From positions 1-14,499 of the forward strand of contig CATPBF010000150.1 of NCBI GenBank assembly GCA_955652585.1: DNA of 14,499 bases. The letters are read 5' to 3'. Every line of letters begins with the position of its first letter. Within the stretch, counting starts at the first letter, position 1. The notes beneath the pieces were generated by a model. The model did no database searches, had not been told where the DNA came from, and saw only the letters and a list, made by a program, of their open reading frames with translations. Position numbers and translations under genes: made by a program. The DNA is from Candidatus Dormiibacterota bacterium. GTDB lineage: Bacteria; Chloroflexota; Dormibacteria; Dormibacterales; Dormibacteraceae. Of the stretch, positions 1-7,205 are shown one piece after another.

Positions 1-810
1 CCACGGCGCCAGGCCTGGCACGTGTTGGGGCGCAGCCGGCCCCCCGGGCGGGAAGGTCTCCTTGGGCAGGAAAGGCGTGATCGCCGGCATCTCGCGTCCG
101 CCCGCCCTCAACGCGAGCTCGGCTTGCGAAGAGGTCATGCGATCCGGTGCGAGCAACGCGGAAGCCATCTCGCGCAGCGCCCCCTGGGCGCGGTCGGCAG
201 CTGGGCCCATCGCCCCGCTCGCCATCGACCGCATCGTCACCACGAGTCCAGGCGGAATGTTCGGTGGGGCGGGCGCGCCGGCCGGGTCCACGCCGAACGC
301 CGCGCAGATGGCCATGCCGCACGAGCGCACGTCGGCGCGCAGGTCGCTTTGCGAGGGGGCTCCGCGTACGGCGGCGGCGGGATGGCCGCTGAGTCGTACC
401 TCACCATTGCCTGTCACGCGGATCGCGGCGGCGCCAAAGCCGCCCATCGCGATCCCGGCTTCGTGGAGCGCGGCGACGCCAGACAGAACCGCCGCACCCA
501 AGGCCGCCGCTGCCGGAGGCGTCAGCGGGCCGCGGGACAGGATCGTGCCCAGCGGCACGCCTTCGTTGGGTTCCGCGGCGACCCAGACTCCGTTGGCATC
601 GGTGCCCCAGGCCAGCACAGGGGCCAGCGCCGGATGCCGGTGCTCCGCCAGCCGCTGGATGCGCGGCACGGCCGCGGCCGCTTCGGCGGCGGGAGCGGAG
701 ATCTCGTGGATCACCACCGCCTTCCCGTTCTTGAGCACGGCCTTCCAGCCCTGGCCGGCGCCAGGGGCCACGAGTTCGATCAGTTTCGGTTTCGGCTCGC
801 TCTCGGGCAT
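1..810 (-). CDS. Protein-kinase-like protein with degenerate catalytic motifs (pseudokinase), partial
   Basis: The minus frame is open for 270 codons from ATG at 810 to the left edge, so the C-terminus is missing. Residues ~20-228 follow the order of a bacterial Ser/Thr kinase domain. AVVIHEIS (31-38) is the VAIK strand with His35 in place of the ATP-anchoring Lys. LHEAGIAMGGFGAAAI (115-130) is the catalytic loop, with HRD read as MGG and the Lys and Asn as Gly and Ala. VRLSGHP (138-144) replaces DFG. RADVRSCGMAICAAF (158-172) matches the 'DVYSLGvvLyeL' helix, and 191-221 matches the end of the C-lobe. No glycine-rich loop is clear. A Pro-rich stretch follows residue 230. What is seen is a kinase fold without catalytic residues; a scaffold or ligand-binding role is inferred. 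It diverges from the ferredoxin gene with a 27-bp gap. There is no Shine-Dalgarno, but a TACCAT hexamer lies 9 nt before the ATG, which suggests a leaderless mRNA. The plus-strand ORFs opposite are shadows. Confidence 0.8.
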   Translation of the reverse strand, partial: MPESEPKPKLIELVAPGAGQGWKAVLKNGKAVVIHEISAPAAEAAAAVPRIQRLAEHRHPALAPVLAWGTDANGVWVAAEPNEGVPLGTILSRGPLTPPAAAALGAAVLSGVAALHEAGIAMGGFGAAAIRVTGNGEVRLSGHPAAAVRGAPSQSDLRADVRSCGMAICAAFGVDPAGAPAPPNIPPGLVVTMRSMASGAMGPAADRAQGALREMASALLAPDRMTSSQAELALRAGGREMPAITPFLPKETFPPGGPAAPQHVPGLAPW

Positions 811-819
811 ATCGGGTGC

Positions 820-829
820 ATGGTACCCT
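820..829. promoter_or_regulatory. Overlapping divergent -10 elements (candidate bidirectional promoter)
   Basis: Plus-strand TACCCT (824-829) lies 8 nt before the ferredoxin ATG at 838. Minus-strand TACCAT (825-820) lies 9 nt before the pseudokinase ATG at 810. The two TANNNT hexamers share the TA step of the GGTACC palindrome. Both spacings fit leaderless transcripts. No good -35 is visible on either side. This is inferred from motif and spacing only. Confidence 0.45.
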
Positions 830-837
830 TGCTGCCC

Positions 838-1080
838 ATGGCGTATGTCATCGTTTCGCCTTGCGTGACGGTGAAAGACGCCTCCTGCGTCGAGGTCTGC
901 CCCGTGGACTGCATCCACAGCGACGACGCATCGAACATGTATTTCATCGATCCGGATGAGTGCATCGACTGCGGCGCCTGCGTCGATCCGTGCCCTGTAG
1001 ACGCGATCTTCCCCGAGGACGAGGTGCCCGAGAAAGAGCGCGAATACATCAAGATCAACGCCGACTATTTCAAGAAATAA
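838..1080 (+). CDS. fdxA: 7Fe ferredoxin ([3Fe-4S][4Fe-4S]), FdxA type
   Basis: This is an 80-aa soluble electron carrier. Cysteines fall at 9, 17, 21, 25, 42, 45, 48 and 52. By comparison with Azotobacter ferredoxin I, Cys9, Cys17 and Cys52 would hold the [3Fe-4S] cluster and Cys21, Cys42, Cys45 and Cys48 the [4Fe-4S]. Cys25, in the CPVDC motif, is the usual non-ligand Cys. The first motif has Val12 where a fully 4Fe protein would have Cys, which supports the 7Fe type. The segments HPDECxDCGAC-like (39-48) and the C-terminal 'INADYF' are typical of the short actinobacterial FdxA group. The ATG at 838 gives the family's usual MxYxI start. There is no Shine-Dalgarno; TACCCT lies 8 nt upstream. 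An in-frame extension runs upstream to position 22, but it lies antisense to the pseudokinase and is not credible. The redox partner is not shown by the neighbours. Confidence 0.95.
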   Translation: MAYVIVSPCVTVKDASCVEVCPVDCIHSDDASNMYFIDPDECIDCGACVDPCPVDAIFPEDEVPEKEREYIKINADYFKK

Positions 1081-1101
1081 CCACCTAGACCTGTCTTAAG
1101 A

Positions 1102-2193
1102 GTGGCGAGGCATGCTGTCACGCTCGTCCCGGGCGACGGGGTCGGGCCCGAGATCTGCGAGGCGTCTGTGCGCGTGCTCGAGGCCACCGGGGTCCAGTTC
1201 GACTGGGACGTGCACCAGGCCGGCGAGGCTGCGATCAAGGAATTCGGGACGCCCCTGCCCGAACCGTTGCTGGCGTCGATCCGCAAGAACAAGGTCGCGC
1301 TCAAGGGGCCGATCACGACTCCAATCGGCTCCGGCTTTCGGAGCGTCAACGTTGCTCTGCGCCAGGAGCTCGACCTTTACGCGCTCGTGCGCCCGGTCAA
1401 GGCGTACAAAGGCGCCCGCAATCTGCGCGACGACCTCGACTTCGTGATCGTGCGCGAAAACACCGAGGACATCTATGCAGGGATCGAGTTCGAGCAGGGC
1501 TCGGCCGACGCCAACCACCTCATCGAGGAGATCTCCAGGCTGGCGAAGAAGAAGATCCGGCCCGACAGCGGGCTCTCCATCAAGCCGGTTTCCATCAGCG
1601 GGTCGGAACGGATCGTGGAGTTCGCGTTCGACTACGCGCGCAAGAACAAGCGGCGCAAGGTCACCGCGGTGCACAAGGCCAACATCATGAAACACACAGA
1701 CGGGCTGTTCCTCGCGGTCGCGCGCAAGGTCGCGGCGCGGCACCCCGACATCGAGTTCGAGGATCGGATCGTCGACAACATGTGCATGCAGCTGGTGCTG
1801 CGGCCGAGCGAGTACGACATCCTCTGCTGCCTCAACCTCTATGGCGACATCATCTCGGACCTCGGAGCGGGCATGATCGGCGGCCTGGGGCTCGCTCCGG
1901 GCGCGAACATCGGCACCAATGGCGCCGTGTTCGAGGCCACCCATGGCAGCGCCCCCAAGTACGCGGGCCTCAACAAGGTGAACCCGATGGCCGTGATGCT
2001 GTCGGGCGTGCTGATGCTGCGGCACCTCGGAGAGATCGCCGCGGCCGACGCGCTCGAGGGCGCCATCGCGAGCGTGATCGAGGTGGGGAAGAGCGTCACC
2101 TACGACCTGAAGGAGAAGCGCGACGACCCCACCTCGGTGGGCACGAGCCAGGTCGCGGACGCGGTCGTGTATAATCTCAAAGCGGGTGCGTAG
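1102..2193 (+). CDS. icd: Isocitrate dehydrogenase, short bacterial type
   Basis: A 363-aa member of the isocitrate/isopropylmalate dehydrogenase family, catalysing oxidative decarboxylation of isocitrate to 2-oxoglutarate in the TCA cycle. Visible motifs are VPGDGVGPE (N-terminus), TPIGSGFRSVNVALRQELD with the substrate-binding Ser and Arg, LYALVRPVK, RENTEDIYAGIE, HKANIMK, NLYGDIISD with the metal-binding Asp residues, GLAPGANIG, and ATHGSAPKYAG. The FRSxNxALRQELDLY form is that of isocitrate rather than isopropylmalate enzymes. The Lys-Tyr of APKYAG and the Tyr of VTYD match NADP determinants Lys344, Tyr345 and Tyr391 of the E. coli enzyme. The position matching Arg395 is Glu, so cofactor choice is not fully settled. 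Length is below the ~416 aa of E. coli Icd. GTG start at 1102, 21 bp after fdxA; TAGACC at 1086-1091 is a weak -10 candidate. Confidence 0.93.
   Translation: MARHAVTLVPGDGVGPEICEASVRVLEATGVQFDWDVHQAGEAAIKEFGTPLPEPLLASIRKNKVALKGPITTPIGSGFRSVNVALRQELDLYALVRPVKAYKGARNLRDDLDFVIVRENTEDIYAGIEFEQGSADANHLIEEISRLAKKKIRPDSGLSIKPVSISGSERIVEFAFDYARKNKRRKVTAVHKANIMKHTDGLFLAVARKVAARHPDIEFEDRIVDNMCMQLVLRPSEYDILCCLNLYGDIISDLGAGMIGGLGLAPGANIGTNGAVFEATHGSAPKYAGLNKVNPMAVMLSGVLMLRHLGEIAAADALEGAIASVIEVGKSVTYDLKEKRDDPTSVGTSQVADAVVYNLKAGA
2170..2175 (+). promoter_or_regulatory. Consensus TATAAT -10 inside the 3' end of icd
   Basis: An exact TATAAT, rare in such GC-rich coding DNA, lies in the codons for Val-Tyr-Asn-Leu of icd. 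It ends 10 nt before the GTG of the next ORF at 2186. No convincing -35 is present 16-19 bp upstream. It could start a near-leaderless transcript for the 106-aa ORF and CapA. Confidence 0.4.
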
Positions 2194-2506
2194 CGAGTCC
2201 GAAGACTCCGGGCGCCTGCGGCGCCTGTGGGACGAGCACATCCACCGGCCTTTTCCACTTCTTGGCGACGACCCGGGCTCGCAGGAGGTGGCCCTCTATG
2301 CCGCCTGGCTGGGCAGCATGGTCGAGGCTGCACTGGGGCGCGGCGCCCTCGATCCGCTCCACGCCGACATGCTCAAGGTCCGCCGCGCCGAGGGCAACCA
2401 GGCGCTGTTTCGAGCGGGCGGGGAGCTGGGCAATCCAGTACGCTCCTACGTTGCCCGGTTGATCGCCATCGAAGACATCCTGATCAGCCTTCCCGTCGAC
2501 AAATGA
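2186..2506 (+). CDS. Hypothetical protein, 106 aa, coupled to the CapA-like gene
   Basis: I do not recognise this protein. The GTG at 2186 overlaps the end of icd by 8 nt, and the TGA at 2504-2506 overlaps the next ATG (ATGA). The product is hydrophilic and probably mostly helical. It has Arg/Glu-rich ends, an Ala-rich helix (LYAAWLGSMVEAALGRGAL, ~37-55) and 'SYVARLIAIEDILISLP' near the C-terminus. It has no signal peptide, membrane segment or cysteine. Its tight packing between two clear genes, the 4-nt overlap and the TATAAT just upstream support it being real. An alternative is that translation begins further downstream in the same frame. Co-translation with CapA is suggested by the overlap; function is unknown. 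Confidence 0.65.
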   Translation: MRSESEDSGRLRRLWDEHIHRPFPLLGDDPGSQEVALYAAWLGSMVEAALGRGALDPLHADMLKVRRAEGNQALFRAGGELGNPVRSYVARLIAIEDILISLPVDK

Positions 2507-3684
2507 GGTTCGCAGCCGCAGTCCTCGCGGCCGGACTGCTCGCCGCGGCCTGCTCGAACGGCGCGCCCCCGCTGGTGAGCGCGACCCACGTGTCCGAGGC
2601 GCGTGTGGTCGGCCCTGCGCTGGATGGTTTGGACCAACCCTCGTTCGCTTTTCGAACCGGCCAGCCGCCGGCATTGAGCCTGCAGGAGCTCTTCCATCCC
2701 CGCTACAACGTGCCCGTCGACCCGTCGATGGTCCGCACGCTGCTGGTGACCGGGGACATCATCCCGGCCCGCGGAGTCGCCTGGGCGGCTATCGATGTGC
2801 ATCACGACTACCTATGGCCCTTCCGGCCCACGGCGGACTACACCAAGAACGCCGACGTGACCTATGTCAACCTGGAGGCGCCGCTGTTTTCGGGCTGCCC
2901 GGTGGACCCCAACTCAGGCTTCACCTTCTGTGGCGACGCGCGTTTTATCAACGGCCTCACGCTCATGGGGGCGAAGGTCGTCAACCTCGCCAACAACCAC
3001 CTGACCAACTACGGCGCGGCCGGGGTCGATTCGACGGTCCAGCTGCTCGACCACGCGGGAATCCTCAACAGCGGGCTCGGCCCCGTCGCGGTGATCGACG
3101 TGCGCGGCATCAAGTTCGGGTTCATCGGTTTCAACGGCGTTGGCCGCGCGATCGACCAGGCCGCGCTCAAGGACGGCATCGCGCGGGCGCGCCAGCTCGC
3201 GGACATCGTGGTCGTGCAGTTCCACTGGGGCAAGGAATACGAGCGCCAGCCGATGGCGGACCGCGGTGTGCCGACGCCAGACGATCCCGTGGCCATCGGC
3301 CACGAAGCGATCGACTGGGGTGCGGACATCGTGATCGGCAACCATCCGCACTGGTACCAGGGCATCGAGGTGTATCACGGCAAGCTGATCACCTACGCGC
3401 ACGGAAACTTCATCTTCGACCAGATGTGGTCGGAGGAGACGCGCGAAGGAGTCATCGGTACTTACACGTTCTATGGGACGCGACTCGTCGCCGCCTCGTG
3501 GAAGGCGGTCCGAATCTACGACTACGGGCAGCCCGTGTTCATGAATGCGAGCGACAACAGCACAGCCCTAACGACCATGGAAGCCGCCAGCGATCAGCTC
3601 GCCAGCCGCCTCGGTGAGCCCACCACCAAGCCCGCGCCTGCATTGCCGCCGCCGCCTGCATATGCACCGGAGCACGCGCCTTAA
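2503..3684 (+). CDS. CapA-family putative metallophosphatase lipoprotein
   Basis: A 393-aa exported protein. Residues 1-17 are a signal peptide with a lipobox-like LLAAAC (Cys17; Ala at -3 is slightly off consensus), so membrane anchoring on the outer face is likely. From ~80 the calcineurin-like CapA/PgsA fold is visible: VTGDIIPAR (GDxxxxR type), YVNLEAPL, VNLANNHLTNYG, FGFIGFNG, VVQFHWGKEYE, IVIGNHPHWYQGIE and YAHGNFIFDQ, which carry the expected His/Asp/Asn metal ligands. The last ~30 residues are Pro-rich. CapA proteins take part in poly-gamma-glutamate or capsule assembly. No capB/capC/pgsB genes are nearby, so the actual substrate is open; a role in envelope polymer handling is inferred. 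The ATG overlaps the upstream stop (ATGA) and no separate Shine-Dalgarno is needed. A carboxypeptidase gene follows 74 bp later. Confidence 0.88.
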   Translation: MRFAAAVLAAGLLAAACSNGAPPLVSATHVSEARVVGPALDGLDQPSFAFRTGQPPALSLQELFHPRYNVPVDPSMVRTLLVTGDIIPARGVAWAAIDVHHDYLWPFRPTADYTKNADVTYVNLEAPLFSGCPVDPNSGFTFCGDARFINGLTLMGAKVVNLANNHLTNYGAAGVDSTVQLLDHAGILNSGLGPVAVIDVRGIKFGFIGFNGVGRAIDQAALKDGIARARQLADIVVVQFHWGKEYERQPMADRGVPTPDDPVAIGHEAIDWGADIVIGNHPHWYQGIEVYHGKLITYAHGNFIFDQMWSEETREGVIGTYTFYGTRLVAASWKAVRIYDYGQPVFMNASDNSTALTTMEAASDQLASRLGEPTTKPAPALPPPPAYAPEHAP

Positions 3685-3686
3685 CC

Positions 3687-3692
3687 TAGAAT
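3687..3692 (+). promoter_or_regulatory. Candidate -10 (TAGAAT) for the carboxypeptidase gene
   Basis: TAGAAT lies directly after the CapA stop codon, 66 nt before the ATG at 3759. If used, it would give a leader of about 60 nt. No clear -35 is seen; the region 17 bp upstream is coding. Motif-only evidence. Confidence 0.3.
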
Positions 3693-3758
3693 CTCGGCAA
3701 CTCAATCCCAGGGGGTTCCACCGTCTCAGCCAACGTCAAAGCAAGCGAGCTCCAACGA

Positions 3759-4748
3759 ATGCGCGGGCGCCGAAGGCGCGGTCGCGACCGGTTTGTTGTC
3801 GTCGCCACGATCACGCTGCTGGTCGCCGGCGGGGTCACGAGCGGGTTTGTCCTTGCCAGCCGGTCGGCCGGCGTGATCCTCGCGGCCCAACACACAAGCG
3901 TCGACACCAACAAACACGCAGTGCCTCCGCCTGCGAACTTCGATCACTTCGATTTCTCGAACCTCTGGCTGGCGGTCAATCCACAGCCTTCCCTGCCGAT
4001 CCACGGCCAGGCCGCGTACCTCGTGGACCTCGACACGCGCCAGGTGATGTGGGCCCGCGACCCCGAAACCTCGCGCGCACCCGCAAGCCTGACCAAGCTG
4101 ATCACTGCGATGGTGGCGGTCGACGATGCGGGCTCACTGGACCGGACGGTGATCGTCACCAAAGAAGCGACGACCACTGTCGTACCAAGCTTCATGGGAA
4201 TCTCTCCGGGCGAGAGCCTCACGGTGCGCGAGCTCCTGGACGGACTCTTCCTCGACTCCGGCAACGACGCCGCCGAGGCTCTCGCGCGCGGGATCGTGCC
4301 GCGCGACCGCTTCGTCCGGCAGATGAACCAGAAGGCGAAGAGCATCGGCCTGACGGCGAGCCACTTCGTCAACCCGAGCGGGCTGGACGCTGCCGGGCAT
4401 GGCATGTCGGCGCACGATCTCGCCCACGCGGCGGCATACCTGGACCAGTACTACCCGGAGCTCGCAGGGATTGCGGCCACGAAGGACGTCGCGATCGTCG
4501 CGACGCCGCAGCACAAGGCTTTTTATCCGCACAACCTGAACCCGATGCTCTGGAGCTACGCCGGTGCCACGGGCCTGAAGACGGGCTTGACGGGCGACGC
4601 GGGCGGCTGCATCGTCGCCACCGCGACGCGCGACGGAAGGCACCTGATCGCGGTCGTCCTCAACGCCACGCTGCACTCGGCCGCCGACGCCACCGTGCTG
4701 CTGAACTACGGGTTCAGCATCAAACCGCGACTTTCGCTGCTGTCTTAG
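3759..4748 (+). CDS. D-alanyl-D-alanine carboxypeptidase (PBP5/DacA-like, class S11)
   Basis: A 329-aa penicillin-binding protein that trims the terminal D-Ala from peptidoglycan stem peptides. The N-terminus is very basic (MRGRRRRGRDR) followed by one hydrophobic segment (12-33), which is a signal peptide or anchor, so the enzyme works outside the membrane. The three active-site motifs are all present: SLTK (Ser110 nucleophile, Lys113), SGN (167-169) and KTG (274-276). HFVNPSGLDxxGHGMSAHDLA (~205-226) is the typical conserved block. The protein ends soon after the catalytic domain and lacks the C-terminal beta domain and amphipathic anchor of E. coli PBP5. The ATG at 3759 is the first start in frame after the promoter-like TAGAAT, and no GTG/TTG lies between. 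The upstream CapA-like gene is also an envelope gene, which fits a shared cell-surface theme. Confidence 0.92.
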   Translation: MRGRRRRGRDRFVVVATITLLVAGGVTSGFVLASRSAGVILAAQHTSVDTNKHAVPPPANFDHFDFSNLWLAVNPQPSLPIHGQAAYLVDLDTRQVMWARDPETSRAPASLTKLITAMVAVDDAGSLDRTVIVTKEATTTVVPSFMGISPGESLTVRELLDGLFLDSGNDAAEALARGIVPRDRFVRQMNQKAKSIGLTASHFVNPSGLDAAGHGMSAHDLAHAAAYLDQYYPELAGIAATKDVAIVATPQHKAFYPHNLNPMLWSYAGATGLKTGLTGDAGGCIVATATRDGRHLIAVVLNATLHSAADATVLLNYGFSIKPRLSLLS

Positions 4749-4762
4749 CGGCGGGGAGCGCT

Positions 4763-4768
4763 TAGACT
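4763..4768 (+). promoter_or_regulatory. Candidate -10 (TAGACT) for a leaderless eno transcript
   Basis: TAGACT ends 8 nt before the GTG of enolase at 4777. That spacing would place the transcription start on or next to the start codon, and no Shine-Dalgarno is present at the usual distance. The -35 region is poor. Confidence 0.4.
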
Positions 4769-4776
4769 TCCCGGAC

Positions 4777-6048
4777 GTGATCCGGCTTGTGGGTCTGAGC
4801 GCGCAGGAGGTCCTCGACTCGCGCGGCAATCCCACCGTCTCAGTCACTGCGATCACGGAACACGGCAGCGCCACCGCCATAGTTCCCTCGGGAGCGTCCA
4901 CCGGCAAGCACGAGGCTCTCGAGCTGCGCGACGGGGACGCTGAGCGCTACGGGGGCAAGGGGGTCCTGAAGGCGGTCAGCAACGTCGAGAGGACGATTGC
5001 CGCGCACGTCGTCGGAATGGACATCTCCGACCAGGCCGCATTCGACGCGGCCCTGATCGGCCTCGATGGGACGATCGACAAATCCCGTCTGGGCGCGAAT
5101 GCGATTCTCGGAGTGTCGCTGGCGGCCGCACGCGCGGCGGCGCAGGCATCGAATACGCCTCTTTACCGCTACCTCGGCGGCGCGCAGGCGCACCTGCTCC
5201 CGCTGCCCATGGCGAACATCCTCAACGGCGGCGCGCATACGGACACTTCCATCGACCTGCAGGAATTCATGGTGTGTCCGGTCGGCGCGCCGTCGTTTGC
5301 CGAGGGTTTGCGCGCGGTCTCGGAGGTCTACCACGAGCTCAAGCTCCTGCTCAAGAGCCAGGGCCTCGCGACCGGGGTAGGGGATGAGGGCGGCTTCGCC
5401 CCCGACCTGCCTTCGAACGAGGACGCCCTCAAGCTCATCGTTCAGGCGATCGGTCAGGCTCGCTACAAAGCCGGCGATGAGGTCGCACTCGCACTGGACC
5501 CCGCTGCCAGCGAGCTGTTCCAGGACGGCAGCTACAAGCTCGCCGGCGAAGGTCTTGCGTTGACAGCCCTGCAGCTGGTCAACCTGTACGAGAAGTGGGT
5601 TGGCCTGTACCCGATCGTCAGCATCGAAGACGGCATGGCCGAGGACGATTGGGACGGCTGGAAGCTGCTCACCGAGCGGCTTGGAAGCAAGATCCAGCTC
5701 GTGGGCGACGACCTCTTCGTCACCAACGTCGACAGGCTCCGGCAGGGGATCGAGAAGGGGGTCGCCAACTCAATCCTGATCAAGGTCAACCAGATCGGCA
5801 CCCTCACCGAGGCCCTGCACGCCATCGACACCGCGCGGACCGCGGGTTACTCGGCTGTCATCTCGCATCGCTCCGGAGAAACTGAGGACACGACGATTGC
5901 GGACCTGGCCGTTGCGACCGGCGTGGGCATGATCAAGACCGGCGCGTGCGCCCGCTCGGAGCGTGTCGCCAAATACAACCGGCTGCTTGCCATCGAGCGC
6001 GAGCTGGGGGCGGGCGCCTACTACGCACAGGGCTCGAGCTTTCCGTGA
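4777..6048 (+). CDS. eno: Enolase (phosphopyruvate hydratase)
   Basis: A 423-aa cytosolic glycolytic enzyme that interconverts 2-phosphoglycerate and phosphoenolpyruvate with Mg2+. Motifs are in order: LDSRGNPTVSV near the N-terminus, SGASTGKHEALELRDGD (loop that closes on substrate), DLQEFMV, GVGDEGGFAPDL with proton-relay Glu204, ALDPAASELF, SIEDGMAEDDW and GDDLFVTN (metal-binding acids), LIKVNQIGT with catalytic Lys336, SHRSGETED with His364, and IKTGACARSERVAKYN. Length is near the usual 420-430. The segment GGAHTDTSIDLQEF differs from the common 'GGxHAxNxxDxQEF' and is a lineage variant. The GTG at 4777 gives MIRLVGLSAQEVLDSRG, the normal family start. TAGACT lies 8 nt upstream. The gene ends in a GTGA overlap with the next PLP enzyme, so the two are probably co-translated. 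Confidence 0.97.
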   Translation: MIRLVGLSAQEVLDSRGNPTVSVTAITEHGSATAIVPSGASTGKHEALELRDGDAERYGGKGVLKAVSNVERTIAAHVVGMDISDQAAFDAALIGLDGTIDKSRLGANAILGVSLAAARAAAQASNTPLYRYLGGAQAHLLPLPMANILNGGAHTDTSIDLQEFMVCPVGAPSFAEGLRAVSEVYHELKLLLKSQGLATGVGDEGGFAPDLPSNEDALKLIVQAIGQARYKAGDEVALALDPAASELFQDGSYKLAGEGLALTALQLVNLYEKWVGLYPIVSIEDGMAEDDWDGWKLLTERLGSKIQLVGDDLFVTNVDRLRQGIEKGVANSILIKVNQIGTLTEALHAIDTARTAGYSAVISHRSGETEDTTIADLAVATGVGMIKTGACARSERVAKYNRLLAIERELGAGAYYAQGSSFP

Positions 6049-7205
6049 AAGCGGCATCGCGGGCGGTTCACGCCGGCCGCGAACTGGTCGCCCGGAGCCC
6101 GCTCGCGCCCGACCTCAGTCCCGCGGCGGTCCACGTCTACACCGACCTCGACGACTACGAGGCGGTTGCGCGCGGAGACCGGCCGGGGCATTACTACGGC
6201 CGCAACTCGAACAGCAACCGGTCGATGCTGGAGCAGACGGTCGCCGAGCTCGAGGGAGCGGAGGCGGGCCTCGCGACCGCCAGTGGGATGGCGGCGCTGC
6301 ACGTGGCGATCCTTGCGCTGGCGCCGAGACCGGTCACGATCGTGGCCACACGCGAGCTGTATGGCGGCACTCTGGCGCTCCTGCGCCAGGACCTCGAGCC
6401 TGCCGGCTACGAGACCAATTTCGTCGACATGACGGACCTCGATGCCGTTCGGAGCGCGCTCGACGGCGCGGGCCTCGCGCTCGTGGAGACGATCACAAAT
6501 CCGCTTTGCAGGTTGCCTGACGTCGCAGCGATCGCAGCGCTGGCGCGCGATCGAGGCGTGCCGCTGCTGGTCGACAACACATTCGCGACCCCAATCCTCT
6601 TTCGCCCGCTCGAGGTGGGGGCGAGCGCCGTCATGCACAGCGCGACGAAGTACATCGGCGGCCACTCCGATCTGATCGCGGGCGTCGTGGTCGGGAGCAA
6701 GGACGTGATCTCGGCCGCGCGCGCGAGATCGATTCGCACCGGGAGCACCCTCGGGCCGTTCGATGCGTGGCTCGCGCTGCGCGGCATCCGGACCCTGGAC
6801 CTGCGTATGCGCCGGCACAGCGACAACGGGATCGCCCTCGCGCGCGCCCTGCGTGGGATGCCCGGCGTCGCCCGGGTTCATCACCCAGGGCTCGAGGGCT
6901 CGCCGTCTCGCGAGGTGGCGCTCCGGCTGATGCCTGAGGGAACAGGAGGGATGTTCGCCTTCGACCTCGACGGCGGCCGCGCGGCGGTGCAGCGAATGCT
7001 GTCGCGCTTCCAGATGGTCACGTTCGCCGCCAGCCTCGGCGGTGTGGAGACCACGATCTCCTACCCGGAGATAACCTCGCATCGCGGCCTCAGCCCCGCG
7101 GAGCGCGCCGAGCTCGGAGTCGGGCCAGGGACGATCCGCGTTTCGGTGGGGATCGAGGCGGCGGACGACATCATCGCCGACTTCGCCCAAGCTCTCTCCA
7201 ACTAA
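6045..7205 (+). CDS. Cys/Met-metabolism PLP-dependent enzyme (cystathionine gamma-synthase/lyase family)
   Basis: A 386-aa fold-type I PLP enzyme of trans-sulfuration. Features are HYYGRNSNSNR (residues donated to the neighbouring active site), ATASGMAALH (PLP phosphate binding), NPLCRLPDVAAIA, LVDNTFATP with the PLP-pyridine Asp, SATKYIGGHSD with the Schiff-base Lys202, TGSTLGPFDAWLALRGIRTL, SLGGVETTISYP and the closing GTIRVSVGIE. The GTG at 6045 overlaps the enolase TGA (GTGA). An open in-frame extension to 5946 lies inside eno and is rejected. The family contains gamma-synthase, gamma-lyase, methionine gamma-lyase and O-acylhomoserine sulfhydrylase, and sequence reading alone does not separate them. 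A CysM/CBS-like synthase 290 bp downstream makes a role in cysteine-homocysteine exchange likely. Coupling to eno is unusual. Confidence 0.9.
   Translation: MKAASRAVHAGRELVARSPLAPDLSPAAVHVYTDLDDYEAVARGDRPGHYYGRNSNSNRSMLEQTVAELEGAEAGLATASGMAALHVAILALAPRPVTIVATRELYGGTLALLRQDLEPAGYETNFVDMTDLDAVRSALDGAGLALVETITNPLCRLPDVAAIAALARDRGVPLLVDNTFATPILFRPLEVGASAVMHSATKYIGGHSDLIAGVVVGSKDVISAARARSIRTGSTLGPFDAWLALRGIRTLDLRMRRHSDNGIALARALRGMPGVARVHHPGLEGSPSREVALRLMPEGTGGMFAFDLDGGRAAVQRMLSRFQMVTFAASLGGVETTISYPEITSHRGLSPAERAELGVGPGTIRVSVGIEAADDIIADFAQALSN

Noticed and set aside
783..821. A 13-codon minus-strand ORF starting at ATG 821 with AAGGG upstream
   Set aside because: It could look like a leader peptide, but the ATG overlaps the -10-like element and the peptide has no amino-acid run or attenuator structure.
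22..837. Long plus-strand frame continuous with fdxA, and a second plus ORF at 62-868
   Set aside because: Both lie antisense to the pseudokinase frame, which has recognisable kinase-like order. Their products are Arg/Ala-rich with no family motifs, and fdxA has its normal start at 838.
1096..2241. Minus-strand ORF of 381 codons opposite icd
   Set aside because: A high-GC shadow; the plus frame carries all isocitrate dehydrogenase motifs.
4134..4907. Minus-strand ORF spanning the carboxypeptidase-enolase junction
   Set aside because: It runs antisense to two well-supported genes and has no recognisable domain.
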